The position numbers and the translations under genes are program-made. The notes under the pieces were generated by a model, which was not told the DNA's origin, searched no databases, and saw nothing but the letters and a program-made list of their open reading frames with translations. Below are positions 18,945 to 28,475 of a DNA stretch of 64,000 nt, piece by piece. Source of the stretch: Silvibacterium bohemicum (GTDB lineage Bacteria > Acidobacteriota > Terriglobia > Terriglobales > Acidobacteriaceae). The stretch is from positions 98,231-162,230 of the forward strand of contig NZ_LBHJ01000012.1 in assembly GCF_001006305.1 (NCBI RefSeq), in the 5' to 3' direction. The stretch's first letter is position 1; each line of letters begins with the position of its first letter.

Positions 18945-20033
18945 TCAGCTTCCCTTCGGCGCAAAGTACCCCTTCAGCGCCCGCACCACGTACCGCCGAT
19001 CCAGGCAGAAGAGATAGATAGTCCGGAACGATCCGTCATCTTTGAAATCCGCCGGCTTGTAGACCAGCGCATACTGGCTGCGCAGCTCATCCTGAATGGC
19101 CTGGAAGCTCACCGGCATATCTTCAATGTTCTTGGGGAAGAACGCCCGGCCGCCGGTGGCCTCGGCCATCTTCTGCAGCGTGTCGTCGCCGCGGTCGCGG
19201 CTGGGACTCACATTCGTGCTGATCGCATAAATGATGGTCTCGGCGCGCTGGCATTCCTTGATCGCGTCGTCGAGATACGCATGGCTCTGGTTATCGTCGC
19301 CGTCGGAGACCAGCACCATCGCCTTGCGCACCGGCTCCTGCCCGCGCGAAATGTCCAGCAGCTTGTCGCGGCAGGCGCTGTAAACCGCGTCGAAAAGCGC
19401 TGTGCCGCCGCCCGGCCGCAGCGAAGCAATACCCGTAGTCAGCGAGTCGAGATTATTCGACCAGTCCTGCTTGTAATCCGGCGTCACGTCGAAGCCCATC
19501 ACAAACGCCTTATCCGTCTGCGGCTTCACAATCTGCAACAGAAACTCGGTCGCCGCCTGCTGTTCGAACTTGAAGCGGGTGCGGATCGATGTGCTGGTGT
19601 CGATCACGATGCCCATGCGCAGCGGCAGATTGGTCTGCTGCGTAAAGCTGTAAACGCGCTCCGGAGCCTTCTGGTCGTCCAGCAGCGCAAAGTCGCTCTG
19701 CTTCAGATCCTTGATGAACCGCCCATGCCTGTCGGTGACGGTAAAGACCAGATCGACTTCGTTGACCTGCCGGGTGATGGTGTATTGCTGGTCCGTCTGT
19801 CCGGGTGCCGCAGTTCCAGGCGCCGCAATATTCGCAGGCGAAGCCTGTCCGTTGGCGGGCGCAGCCTGTGGATTCACAGGGGCCGTTTGCGCTTGTGCAG
19901 GCGAAGCCGGCGCTGCAGCAGCCGGTTGAGAAGACGTGGAAGCTGGAGCCTGTGCCCATACAGCATGGGAGAGCGAAAAGGCGAGCAGCAGCGCAGGTAG
20001 AAGGCGAGGGGTCGTGGGAAAAACTCTGTTCAT
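18945..20033 (-). CDS. VWFA-related acidobacterial domain protein
   Basis: The 362-residue product has a signal peptide ending VWAQ, then a 60-residue Ala/Pro/Gln-rich linker and a von Willebrand A domain. The MIDAS metal site begins DTSTSIRTRF, followed by GGTALFDAVY and LVSDGDDNQSH. This matches the TIGR03436-type VWFA-related proteins that are expanded in acidobacteria. They are extracytoplasmic and presumed to bind protein partners; no ligand is known. It is monocistronic. Confidence 0.9.
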   Translation of the reverse strand: MNRVFPTTPRLLPALLLAFSLSHAVWAQAPASTSSQPAAAAPASPAQAQTAPVNPQAAPANGQASPANIAAPGTAAPGQTDQQYTITRQVNEVDLVFTVTDRHGRFIKDLKQSDFALLDDQKAPERVYSFTQQTNLPLRMGIVIDTSTSIRTRFKFEQQAATEFLLQIVKPQTDKAFVMGFDVTPDYKQDWSNNLDSLTTGIASLRPGGGTALFDAVYSACRDKLLDISRGQEPVRKAMVLVSDGDDNQSHAYLDDAIKECQRAETIIYAISTNVSPSRDRGDDTLQKMAEATGGRAFFPKNIEDMPVSFQAIQDELRSQYALVYKPADFKDDGSFRTIYLFCLDRRYVVRALKGYFAPKGS

Positions 20034-20090
20034 TTTGCTGGTGCCATTCTACATGCCGAGGTCTGGCCGTGACCTCGGCATGCCTCCTTG

Positions 20091-20525
20091 CTACTTGCCG
20101 CCGTGCGCTGTAATCGTTACAGCAATGTTGTTGCGCGTCGCGTTCGAGTAGGGGCAGGTCTTGTGCGCAGCCTCCACCAGCTTTTCCGCCGCCGCCTGGT
20201 CCAGCTCGGGCAGGGTCACATCCAGTGCCACGGCCAGCGTAAAGCCCTCGCCTTGCCCTGCATCATAAGGACCGATGTCGACCTTCGCCTTCACCGTGAC
20301 CGTTCCCGTAGTAATCTTCTGCAATTTCGCCAGATACTCGACAGCTCCGCCAAAACACGCTGCATAACCCGCACCAAAAAGCTGTTCGGGATTGGTTCCT
20401 TCGCCGCCCGGGCCACCCAGGCTCTGCGGAGAGGCCAGCTTCACGTCGAGCATCTTATCGGAACTGGCAGCGTGGCCGGTGCGAGCCCCGACTGCAGTTA
20501 CTTCAGCGGTATACAAAACCTTCAT
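20091..20525 (-). CDS. ohr: Organic hydroperoxide resistance protein Ohr
   Basis: The 144-residue OsmC/Ohr-fold protein has both redox cysteines, Cys57 in GYAACFGGAVEYLA and Cys124 in CPYSNATRNN. In Ohr these reduce organic hydroperoxides, regenerated by lipoyl proteins. The stretch SPQSLGGPGGEGTNPEQLF is typical of Ohr rather than OsmC. GGAG lies 8 nt before the ATG at 20525. No OhrR regulator is adjacent. Confidence 0.95.
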   Translation of the reverse strand: MKVLYTAEVTAVGARTGHAASSDKMLDVKLASPQSLGGPGGEGTNPEQLFGAGYAACFGGAVEYLAKLQKITTGTVTVKAKVDIGPYDAGQGEGFTLAVALDVTLPELDQAAAEKLVEAAHKTCPYSNATRNNIAVTITAHGGK

Positions 20526-20793
20526 GATGAGTTCTCCGCAGTCGATTGTAGTCGAACGACGCTTCGCGAATCGTTGCGCAGAACTTCGATGGCATCAACT
20601 TGGACGCAGGAAGTTTACTGCCGTCCTGTCGCATGAGCGGCGAGGTAGATACTTCGCGGAAGTCATGAAGTAGGACACAGACTATCCAGAAGTATTCCCG
20701 GAAACATGCCTGCAGCACATGATTTTTCACATCAATTACATGATGACCAACCGGTAACATTCGTGTTGCGCAGACCGTGTAGACTGACCGCCT

Positions 20794-21276
20794 ATGCACA
20801 AAGTCGCCGCGCTCTTTTTGTCCGCTCTCTCGGTCTTTGCGAACGCACAAACAGCATCCCAGCCTTCCTCTATCGAGTTGCCGCCCGGAGCTCGTCTTCT
20901 GCTCACAGCCAAGGGCCAGGGAGTGCAGATTTACGCTTGCACCGACGGGCATTGGACCCTGAAAGGCCCCGACGCCAAGCTGCTCGACAGCAATGGCCAG
21001 CAGATCGGCACACATTTCGCGGGTCCAACCTGGAAGTTGACCGATGGCAGCGAAGTGAAGGGCAAAGCCATCGCCAACCAGCCATCGCCGGAAAGTGGAT
21101 CAGTGGCCTGGCTGCTGCTCCAGGCTGTGCCCGGCACGGGAACGGAAAAGTTCGCCCAGGTTGCCTACATCCGGCGCACAGAAACCCACGGCGGCGCAGC
21201 ACCGGACGAAGCATGCACCAGCGGCACAACGTCGGTGCCCTATGAGGCGAACTACAGCTTCTACGCCGCAAAGTAA
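20794..21276 (+). CDS. Secreted DUF3455 protein
   Basis: The 160-residue protein has a signal peptide (residues 1-18, ending FANAQ) and the DUF3455 pattern: PPGARLLLTAKGQGVQIYAC, then WTLKGPDAKLLD, a mid HFAGPTWKLTDGS, and a C-terminal TSVPYEANYSFY. The two Cys residues of the mature part may form a disulphide. Function is unknown; the domain occurs in secreted proteins of bacteria and fungi. It is divergent from ohr across 268 nt in which I see no other feature. Confidence 0.87.
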   Translation: MHKVAALFLSALSVFANAQTASQPSSIELPPGARLLLTAKGQGVQIYACTDGHWTLKGPDAKLLDSNGQQIGTHFAGPTWKLTDGSEVKGKAIANQPSPESGSVAWLLLQAVPGTGTEKFAQVAYIRRTETHGGAAPDEACTSGTTSVPYEANYSFYAAK

Positions 21277-21317
21277 AAGTTGTGTCATCCGAAATGTAAC
21301 TATTGCCGTGACGATTC

Positions 21318-21390
21318 CAGTCTGCCAAGTCATTGACTCGAATAAATTGTCATCCCGACCGGAGCGAAGCGAAGTGGAGGGACCTGCTGT
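21318..21390. repeat. Family A repeat with leader CAGTCTGCCAAGTCATTGACTC
   Basis: TGTCATCCCGACCGGAGCGAAG followed by GTGGAGGGACCTGCTGT. The same two-part arrangement recurs at 35296-35383. Confidence 0.65.
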
Positions 21391-21438
21391 CTCTCGCTTC
21401 TGGACCCATAACCGCCCGGCGAGAAGATCACGTCGGAC

Positions 21439-21663
21439 TCAGGAGATTGGGGTCGGTTGTGCACTCTTAGGCGAGCCCACCCCGGTCCACATCTGCCACG
21501 CCAGCATCAGAACCAGGCCGGCAAGAAAGTTGAGTGCCGCAAGCCAGCGCAGCGGCTTATAAAACGCCAGTGGAATTGCGGAAACCCAGAAAAAGATAGC
21601 AACGGTAAGGAACAGCGTTTCAATACTTTTCAGGAGGTGACTCATGCGACGGGGGAGGGGCAT
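21439..21663 (-). CDS. Small two-helix membrane protein, unknown
   Basis: The 74-residue product has two hydrophobic segments (about residues 16-32 and 42-58) joined by YKPLRW, and ends in a short Ser/Pro tail. GGAG about 9 nt before the ATG at 21663 supports that start; an internal ATG at 21645 is an alternative. No family is recognised. The 258 nt upstream (21664-21921) hold no other gene. Confidence 0.55.
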   Translation of the reverse strand: MPLPRRMSHLLKSIETLFLTVAIFFWVSAIPLAFYKPLRWLAALNFLAGLVLMLAWQMWTGVGSPKSAQPTPIS

Positions 21664-21921
21664 AGGGATCGCTCCAACTGCGAATGTTGTCGTACCTGTT
21701 TCTTATGTGGAGTTGGTAGTTCGGCGTGGCGGCCGGTCCGTAGCTTTTGAAGAGTGCATAAAGCCGCAGAACCGAAGAAAATGCCGCATAGTTTTGCGGT
21801 CATGAAATCAGATGCAAAGTTACTTCCATGGGTTGAATCCTAAGCGAAAGATTTGCCAGGTTTTCGGAATAAGTTTTTAAGGTCGTAGGTTCTGCACTAA
21901 AGGCGTGGCACCCGCTTCAAA

Positions 21922-22638
21922 TTACTCCGCGACTTCAATCTCCCGAGCCTGCCGAGGACTGAATCGGACCCCAGCCTGTATCGCCATCTCCAACCGCGCT
22001 CCGCGGCGAACGAAATACACCAGAGCCGGGCGAAAACACGCCAGACAATTTCCCTGCGCCTGCCGAACGCTCGGATAAAGAACGCCGTTGGACCGCGCAG
22101 CCAGCAACTGTTGCGTGAGCGCCTGCGGCTCCGCATAACAATCGGGAATAGGCTCGGGGCGCAGATACTTCTTGAACCGCGGATTCTCCCCGGTGATGTC
22201 GTGCACCGGCATGGTGAAGTCGGCAAGGTAATCGTCGAAGGTCGAGGTCTCCACCTCGGCCCAGTTCACCTCTTCAAGCTGCCGCTGTTTGTGGAATCCC
22301 ACCTCGGCCAGCGCCGTCTCGCGCGCCAGGCCCGCATACCACGCGCCGCGCTGGGGACCGTTGAAGCGGCCGCCCTCCGGTGAAGCATGCGTGAAAGCAG
22401 CGTTCACGATGTGCGCGTAGTCCACGCCGTAGACCAGCTCGTGCACGCTGATGCCCGGCAACAGCCCCTGTTCGCCCTGCAGGCGATCGTTCGTCGCGCT
22501 ATCCAGCTCCAGCAGATCGTTCAGGACGCTCTGATTTTCGGCGATGCGAGAAAGCACCGTGCCTCCCTCGCTGAATTTCGAAGGGATCAGCCGATGCGTG
22601 TTGCGCAGCCGTACTTCAATGACCGGCGGCAGCTCCAT
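21922..22638 (-). CDS. RES-domain toxin (NAD-degrading type)
   Basis: The 238-residue protein carries the RES domain, with GGRFNGPQRGAWYAGLARETALAEVGFH containing the conserved Arg, Tyr and Glu, and a later Ser region LYPSVRQAQGNCLACF. RES toxins degrade NAD+ and are neutralised by Xre/ParS-type antitoxins. The ATG at 22638 overlaps the antitoxin stop by one base (TGATG). A longer frame reaching 23229 is only the antitoxin gene read in the wrong frame. Confidence 0.9.
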   Translation of the reverse strand: MELPPVIEVRLRNTHRLIPSKFSEGGTVLSRIAENQSVLNDLLELDSATNDRLQGEQGLLPGISVHELVYGVDYAHIVNAAFTHASPEGGRFNGPQRGAWYAGLARETALAEVGFHKQRQLEEVNWAEVETSTFDDYLADFTMPVHDITGENPRFKKYLRPEPIPDCYAEPQALTQQLLAARSNGVLYPSVRQAQGNCLACFRPALVYFVRRGARLEMAIQAGVRFSPRQAREIEVAE

Positions 22639-23081
22639 CACTGGCCGCCGCGCCGCGCATCCAGCAGCTGGCGCACATGCAGAATTCCAGGCTGCCCGCG
22701 CTGGATCATGTAAGCCAGCGGCGTGAGCCCGCCGAACATGGGATTGGCGTTGGGCAGCGCAATCCAGGCATCGGCCAGCTTCTGGCTGTAGAGAATATTC
22801 AGCGCCTTGAAGACGCCCACCAGCAGCGAGATCCGCATCAGCCGATCCTGATCGAGAACGCGATCGCGAGGATTCTTCTTCCACGCATAGTAGGAGCCGG
22901 CCGAGATGCCGCCCAGCAGCTGGCGCGCATCCGGATCGCGCAACCCCCACTTCTCCGCCAGGCTGAGAAAGCCCTTCACCGCTGACGCACTCAGCCGGCG
23001 CCGCGTCATCGCATCCGACAGGTCCGCCGCAACTTCCGTCCGGTATCCCGGAACATCGGGCATCGCTAAGGTTGCGGCCAT
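22638..23081 (-). CDS. Xre/MbcA/ParS-type antitoxin of the RES system
   Basis: The 147-residue protein has an N-terminal helical Xre-like DNA-binding region (LSASAVKGFLSLAEKWGL, GISAGSYYAWKKN) and the C-terminal toxin-binding domain ending WIALPNANPMFGGLTPLAYM, a near-consensus MbcA/ParS motif. GGAG lies 8 nt before the ATG at 23081. It precedes and is coupled to the toxin gene; a palindrome upstream is the likely autoregulatory operator. Confidence 0.92.
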   Translation of the reverse strand: MAATLAMPDVPGYRTEVAADLSDAMTRRRLSASAVKGFLSLAEKWGLRDPDARQLLGGISAGSYYAWKKNPRDRVLDQDRLMRISLLVGVFKALNILYSQKLADAWIALPNANPMFGGLTPLAYMIQRGQPGILHVRQLLDARRGGQ

Positions 23082-23109
23082 ATCGTATTCTCCATTTCTG
23101 AATTACAAA

Positions 23110-23127
23110 TTCATCATATTTGATGAA
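23110..23127 (-). promoter_or_regulatory. Palindromic operator of the RES/Xre operon
   Basis: TTCATCA-TATT-TGATGAA is a perfect 7-bp inverted repeat directly beside a minus-strand TTGACA (-35-like, 23128-23133). Its position 28 nt upstream of the antitoxin ATG suits antitoxin autorepression. The -10 box is unclear. Confidence 0.65.
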
Positions 23128-23204
23128 TGTCAATCCACATAGTTTCTTTTTGGATACCCACGCTGAAGACTCGGGACCATCCCGGCCATGCGGTAAAGTA
23201 GGGG

Positions 23205-24470
23205 ATGGTTGCCAGCGCTCCATCCCCATCGGGAACGCGTATCGTCCCCGATTTTCATCGCCTCTGGATCGGCCAGACCATCTCCGAAGTCGGCTCGCGC
23301 ATCTCCCGCGAAGGCCTGCCTTTCACCGCCCTGCTCCTCCTGCACGCCAACGCCGGGCAGATGGGCATTCTCACCTCCATCAGCACCGCATCCGTCCTGC
23401 TCTTCGGCCTCTTCGCCGGCGTGATCGTCGATCGGCTGAAGAAGCGCCCGGTCATGATCTCGACCGACCTCGGCCGCGCCGCGCTTCTCGGCCTCATCCC
23501 CCTCGCCGCGCTCACGCATCGGCTCACCTTCGGCGTCCTCATCGGTGTAGCGGCACTGGTCGGAATTCTCACCGTCCACTTCGACGTCGCCTATCAGTCC
23601 TACTTGCCAGTTCTCGTCGAGCGCGACGAGTTGCTGGAGAGCAACCGCCGCCTCAGCACCTCGGCCTCGGGCGCGGAGATGGTGGGCCCTGCGCTGGCCG
23701 GCCTGCTGGTGCAGACCATCACCGCCCCGCTCGCCATTCTCGTCGACGCGCTCTCGTTTCTGGTCTCCGCCTTCTCCGTATGGAGCATCCGTAAGCCCGA
23801 GCCCGTCGTTCACGAACACCATGCCGCGCCGCGGCTCTCCGACTCGCTCGAAGGCCTGCGCTTTATCTGGAATCACGTTGCGCTGCGCTCTCTGCTGCTG
23901 CGCTCGGCCAGCACCTTTCTCTTTATGGGACTGGTCTTCGCGCTCTATCTTCTCAACGCCATCCGCATCGTCCACATCAGCACTTCGGCGCTGGGCATCG
24001 CCATCGCGCTGGGCGGAGCCGGCGGCCTTACCGGCGCATGGCTCGCCGCGCGGCTCTCCCGCCGCCACGGCCACGCGACGACATTCTTCCTCAGCGCGGC
24101 CTTTGCCGGCGCGGCCAATCTCTTCATTCCGCTCTCCTCGCAATTTCCTCACATAGGATTTCCCTGCCTCTGCATCCAGCAGTTTTTCGGAGACATGGCC
24201 TTCACCGTCTACATCGTCAACGAAACCACCGTGCGCCAGACGCTCGCGCCGCCCCAGGTGATGGGCCGCGTCAATTCCGTGATGCAGATCGCCTCACGCG
24301 GCATGCTGCCCTTCGGCGCGCTCTCCGGAGGCTTTCTCGCGCAACGCTTCGGCATCGCTCCTACCCTCTGGGTCGGCGCCGGAGGCGTCTTCCTCTCCTG
24401 CCTCTGGCTGCTGCCGCTGCTGCGCCACAGCCGCGAGATCTGGACCGCGCCGCCGAACGCCGCCGGCTGA
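23205..24470 (+). CDS. Major facilitator superfamily transporter
   Basis: The 421-residue protein has about 12 hydrophobic segments. The early loop VIVDRLKKRPVMISTDLGRA is the MFS loop-2 signature (G/V-x-x-D-R-x-x-R-R-x-x-x), and the pattern resembles EntS/MdfA-like exporters (MFS_3). The substrate cannot be inferred. It begins 124 nt from the divergent antitoxin and is followed by a repeat-filled gap, so it is probably monocistronic. GGGG just before the ATG is a weak, closely spaced ribosome-binding site. Confidence 0.87.
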   Translation: MVASAPSPSGTRIVPDFHRLWIGQTISEVGSRISREGLPFTALLLLHANAGQMGILTSISTASVLLFGLFAGVIVDRLKKRPVMISTDLGRAALLGLIPLAALTHRLTFGVLIGVAALVGILTVHFDVAYQSYLPVLVERDELLESNRRLSTSASGAEMVGPALAGLLVQTITAPLAILVDALSFLVSAFSVWSIRKPEPVVHEHHAAPRLSDSLEGLRFIWNHVALRSLLLRSASTFLFMGLVFALYLLNAIRIVHISTSALGIAIALGGAGGLTGAWLAARLSRRHGHATTFFLSAAFAGAANLFIPLSSQFPHIGFPCLCIQQFFGDMAFTVYIVNETTVRQTLAPPQVMGRVNSVMQIASRGMLPFGALSGGFLAQRFGIAPTLWVGAGGVFLSCLWLLPLLRHSREIWTAPPNAAG

Positions 24471-24483
24471 AGACAAGCCCCTT

Positions 24484-24760
24484 CGCATGCTTAGCGTCTT
24501 AGCGGTGAAATTCCTATAAACCGCCACAGAGGACACAGAGATTCTGACCAAGCTTCTTCCAGAAGAAGGAAAGCACGAAGCACAAACAAAGCTCTCTGTG
24601 CTCTCCGTGATCTCTGTGGTGAATGCCCTTCGCCGTTGCGTCCCTTAGCGTACTTAGCGTCTTAGCGGTGAAAAAATCAGATCTGACTCAACATTTGTCA
24701 GAAGACACAACGCACGAGTGCACTCCGCGTCCTCCGTGGTGAATACCCTTCAATCGCGAT
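24484..24760. repeat. Family F repeats in a 427-nt gap
   Basis: Two copies of CTTAGCGTCTTAGCGGTGAAA (about 24489 and 24653) alternate with CTCTGTGGTGAATGCCC-type strings (near 24600 and 24735). A related copy lies at 38036-38092. Nothing else is seen between 24471 and 24897. Confidence 0.6.
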
Positions 24761-24897
24761 AAAAACCGCTTACTTCTCCCCGCTTTCGCGCGTCTACCGG
24801 GAACGAAGCACATCCGGTCTGCGTATTGTGATCGGACGAGAGACGCGCGGTCCTGCGTCTTGCTTCCATTCACTTCAAGCCATCGCGGAGCGGATCA

Positions 24898-27357
24898 ATG
24901 GGCAATCTGTGGAACGACCTCAAACATGCGCTGCACATGTTCATCAAGAACCCCGGCTTCACCCTTGCCGCGGTGGGCGCGTTGGCGTTGGGCGTCGGAG
25001 CCAATACCGCCATCTTCAGCGTGGTAAACACGGTTCTGCTCAAGCCCCTGACCTACCCCGATCCCGACCGCATCATCCAGTTCCAGCTCACCTCTCCGCA
25101 GGGCAGCGGTTCCGGAGCCTCCATCACCAAGTTCCATAACTGGCAGGAGCAGACCAGCGTCTTTCAGGATGTCTCCGCCTACGACTTCGGCGGACCCGGC
25201 TTCAACCTCACCGGCGCCGTCCCCGAACAGATTCACGGCATCCACGTCTCCAAGGATTACTTCAAACTCTTCGGCGCGCCCATCATGCTCGGCCGCACCT
25301 TCACCCAGCAGGAAGACCTGCCCAACGGCGGCAAGGTCGTGGTGCTGAGCTACGGCCTTTGGAAGCGCAAGTTCGGCAGCAATCCGAACATTGTTGGCAG
25401 CACCATCTCGCTCGGCAACGAGCCTTACACCATCATCGGCGTCCTCGGCCCGAACTTCGACACCGATCCCGTCTCCGATATCTGGCTGCCCTTTCAGTTC
25501 GATCCCAACAGCGTCAATCAAGGCCACTTCTTCCTCGCCGCCGCTCGCCTCAAGCCTGGTGTGACCCTGGCCCAGGCCAATGCCCAGCTCAAGGTCGCGG
25601 CCGATCAGTTCCGCCGCCGCTACCCCGGCGGAGTTCTCGATCCCAAGGACGGCTTTGCCGCCATGCCGCTCCGTGACAGCATTGTGAGCGATGTCCGTTC
25701 GTCGCTCTTCGTCCTCCTCGGAGCCGTCGGCTTCGTCCTGCTCATCGCCTGCGCCAATGTCGCCAACCTGCTCCTGGTGCGCGCCACCGGACGCAAGCGC
25801 GAATTCGCCATACGCGCTGCCATGGGCGCAGGCCGGATGCGCATCATCAGTCAGCTGCTGACGGAAAGCATTCTGCTTTCGGTCACCGGCGGTGTTCTCG
25901 GGCTGATCCTCGGCTATGTCGGCGTCCGCGCGCTGCTCACCGTGAGCCCTGGAGGCATCCCCCGCATCGGTGAGAACGGCACGGGCGTCAGCCTCGACTG
26001 GCGGGTGCTGCTCTTCACCCTGGGCGTGTCGCTGTTCACCGGCATTCTCTTTGGACTCTTTCCCGCCTTCAGCGCCTCGCGCCCCGATCTGAACACCACG
26101 CTCAAGGAGAGCAGCAACCGCTCCGGCACAGGATTTCGCAGCGGCATCGCCCGCTCCATCCTCGTCGTCAGCGAAGTCTCACTGGCCCTGGTGCTGCTGA
26201 TCGGCGCGGCCCTGCTTATCCGCACCTATCTCGCCCTGCGCGAAGTGAAGCCCGGCTTCGACTCCCATCACGTCCTGGCCATGGATATGTCGCTCACCGG
26301 CGACCGCTTCATGAAGAGCGCCGGCGTCGCACAGCTGGTTCGCAACGGACGCGACCGTCTCAGCACCATCCCCGGTGTCGAGGCCGATGCCTCGACCTGC
26401 TGCCTGCCGCTCGAAGGAGGCTTCGGGCTGCCCTTCGCCATCCTCGGCCGTCCCACAAATGCCGATGGCAACACCGGCGGCGCAGGATGGATGAGCGCCT
26501 CCCCCGGATACTTCAGCGTCTTCAGGATTCCCATTCTGCGTGGCCGCGACTTCACCGACCAGGATGACGGAACCGCCGCCGGCGTGGTCATCATCAATGA
26601 AGCAATGGTGAAAAAATTCTGGCCCAAAGGAGACGCGCTCGGCCAGCAGATCGTCGTTGGCAAGGGCGTGGGCCCGCAATTTGCCGAGGGCCCGCGCCAG
26701 ATCATCGGCATCGTCGGAGACATCCACGACGGCGGCCTCAACCGCGACCCCCGCCCGCAGATGATCGTCCCTCAGGCGCAGGTCACCGACGGGATGACCG
26801 CGCTCAACGCCGGCATCGGCCCGGTAGTTTGGGCCGTCCGCACCACCGGCGACCCGCATCAGCTCGCAGCGCAGATACAGGAACAGCTGCGCCAGGCCAG
26901 CGGAGGCTTCCCTGTCGCCCGCATCCGCACCATGGATGAGGTAGTCGTGCGCTCCACCGCCCGCGAAGACTTCAACATGCTGCTGCTCACCATCTTCGGC
27001 GCGTCCGCGCTCATCCTCGCCGCCATCGGGATCTACGGCCTCATGGCCTACTCCGTGCAGCAGCGCACCCAGGAGATGGGCATCCGCATGGCGCTCGGAG
27101 CCGATCGCGGACGCATCCGCAATCTCGTCGTATGGCACGGCATGCGCCTCGCCCTCATCGGAGTCGCAATAGGAGTCGGCGCAGCCTTCGGCCTCAGCCA
27201 CCTCATCGCCAGCCTGCTCTTCGGAGTAAAAGCCTACGACCCAACGGTATTCGTAGCAGTGCCGGTGATCTTAACCGCAGTGGCACTATTTGCCGTATGG
27301 ATGCCCGCCACCCGAGCCTCCAAACTAGATCCCATGCAGGCATTAAGAGTCGAATAA
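24898..27357 (+). CDS. ADOP-type ABC transporter permease without prefix domain
   Basis: The 819-residue protein is an internally duplicated MacB/FtsX permease: a TM helix at about 18-40, a periplasmic core, three TM helices (about 285-400), then a second core and three more TM helices (about 690-810) ending in PATRASKLDPMQALRVE. No ATPase gene is adjacent, as expected for acidobacterial duplicated orphan permeases. The protein starts MGNLWNDLKHALHMF, without the N-terminal prefix domain seen in the second copy at 50926. GGAG lies 8 nt before the ATG. The transported substrate is unknown. Confidence 0.92.
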   Translation: MGNLWNDLKHALHMFIKNPGFTLAAVGALALGVGANTAIFSVVNTVLLKPLTYPDPDRIIQFQLTSPQGSGSGASITKFHNWQEQTSVFQDVSAYDFGGPGFNLTGAVPEQIHGIHVSKDYFKLFGAPIMLGRTFTQQEDLPNGGKVVVLSYGLWKRKFGSNPNIVGSTISLGNEPYTIIGVLGPNFDTDPVSDIWLPFQFDPNSVNQGHFFLAAARLKPGVTLAQANAQLKVAADQFRRRYPGGVLDPKDGFAAMPLRDSIVSDVRSSLFVLLGAVGFVLLIACANVANLLLVRATGRKREFAIRAAMGAGRMRIISQLLTESILLSVTGGVLGLILGYVGVRALLTVSPGGIPRIGENGTGVSLDWRVLLFTLGVSLFTGILFGLFPAFSASRPDLNTTLKESSNRSGTGFRSGIARSILVVSEVSLALVLLIGAALLIRTYLALREVKPGFDSHHVLAMDMSLTGDRFMKSAGVAQLVRNGRDRLSTIPGVEADASTCCLPLEGGFGLPFAILGRPTNADGNTGGAGWMSASPGYFSVFRIPILRGRDFTDQDDGTAAGVVIINEAMVKKFWPKGDALGQQIVVGKGVGPQFAEGPRQIIGIVGDIHDGGLNRDPRPQMIVPQAQVTDGMTALNAGIGPVVWAVRTTGDPHQLAAQIQEQLRQASGGFPVARIRTMDEVVVRSTAREDFNMLLLTIFGASALILAAIGIYGLMAYSVQQRTQEMGIRMALGADRGRIRNLVVWHGMRLALIGVAIGVGAAFGLSHLIASLLFGVKAYDPTVFVAVPVILTAVALFAVWMPATRASKLDPMQALRVE

Positions 27358-27385
27358 CAACGCAAAGCCTGCACATCCATATCCC

Positions 27386-27455
27386 GGCGCCGAAGGCGCA
27401 ATTGCCTGGACGGCCACTCCTGCCCCACATCTCGACCTTGACATGTGGATTCCAC
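27386..27455. repeat. Composite repeat C-B
   Basis: GGCGCCGAAGGCGCAATTGCC with GGACGGCC (family C) is followed by TGCCCCACATCTCGACCTTG (family B, partly decayed). The same C-B order recurs at 53618-53690. Confidence 0.7.
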
Positions 27456-27493
27456 GAGTCTTCCCCGCACCACACGCGCGTTAGCATCAAGAA

Positions 27494-28249
27494 ATGAACG
27501 TTGAATCACGCGTCGCCGTCATCACCGGACCCGCCCAGGGCATAGGCCGCCGCACCGCCGAACTCTTCGCCGAGTTGGGCTACAAGCTGGCCCTCATCGA
27601 TCTGAAAGAACCGGCCATCGAGGGAGCCCTCACCTACACCGGAGACATAGCCAGCGAAGCCACCGTCGCCGACTTCGCCGATAGGGTCTTCGAGAAATAT
27701 GGACGCGCCGATGTCCTGGTCAACAACGCCGGCATCAGCCACATCTCGCCCGCAGAAGAAACCACTGCCGCCGACTATCGCCGCGTGCTCGAAGTGAATC
27801 TCGTCGCGCCCTTCCTGCTCTGCAAGGCCTTCGGCGAAAAGATGCTCGAAGCCCACAGCGGCTCCATCGTCAACGTGGCCTCCATTGCGGGGCTCGCCGG
27901 AGTCTCCGACCGCGCCGCCTACAACGCCTCGAAACACGGTCTCATCGGCCTCACCCGCACCCTGGCCGCCGAGTGGGGAGGACGCGGCGTGCGCACCAAC
28001 GCCGTCTGCCCCGGCTGGGTGAAGACCGAGATGGATCTCGCCGACCAGGCCGGAGGCAGCTACACCGACTCCGACATCGTCAATAGAGTCCCCATGGCCC
28101 GCTTCGCCAGCCCCGACGACATCGCCCACGCCATTGTCTTCCTGGCCGACGACCGGCAGAGCGGCTTCATCAACGGCCAGGCGCTAGCCATCGACGGAGG
28201 ATGGACCGCAGACGCAAGCTGGGAATCCCTCCGCCTGCGCAAACGCTAG
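27494..28249 (+). CDS. Short-chain dehydrogenase/reductase
   Basis: The 251-residue protein has the classical SDR motifs: cofactor loop TGPAQGIG (residues 12-19), NNAGIS, a catalytic Ser in VASIAGLAG, YNASK with the catalytic Tyr and Lys, and a C-terminal INGQALAIDGGWTAD. Asp following the second strand (LIDLK) suggests NAD(H) preference. The substrate is unknown; FabG-like or sugar/alcohol oxidation are both possible. It is a single gene between repeats. Confidence 0.92.
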   Translation: MNVESRVAVITGPAQGIGRRTAELFAELGYKLALIDLKEPAIEGALTYTGDIASEATVADFADRVFEKYGRADVLVNNAGISHISPAEETTAADYRRVLEVNLVAPFLLCKAFGEKMLEAHSGSIVNVASIAGLAGVSDRAAYNASKHGLIGLTRTLAAEWGGRGVRTNAVCPGWVKTEMDLADQAGGSYTDSDIVNRVPMARFASPDDIAHAIVFLADDRQSGFINGQALAIDGGWTADASWESLRLRKR

Positions 28250-28311
28250 AAACGGTCTGGCTCTCCAGAAGCGGTCTGGCTCGGTCGAGATCCCGGCTCC
28301 CTCTCAAAATT

Positions 28312-28354
28312 TGTCATCCCGAGAGAGCGAAGCGAACCGAGGGACCTGCAGTTT
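28312..28354. repeat. Family A repeat
   Basis: TGTCATCCCGAGAGAGCGAAG then CGAACCGAGGGACCTGCAG. It matches the copy at 40210 before that one was interrupted. Confidence 0.7.
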
Positions 28355-28475
28355 TCTCACCTGGCCCCAAAAGTGCGCGTATGAAGCAAGGATTACCCAG
28401 CTATTAATATCGCTGCGCCCCGTTCCTGTTCCTATAGAGCTGCCGGCCGGTATCGACCGGCCGCGGGTGACGAAC

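Noticed and set aside
21922-23229. A single 435-residue ORF covering the RES toxin and its upstream region
   Set aside because: The first 197 residues are the antitoxin gene read in another frame; the antitoxin has its own start, ribosome-binding site and domain.
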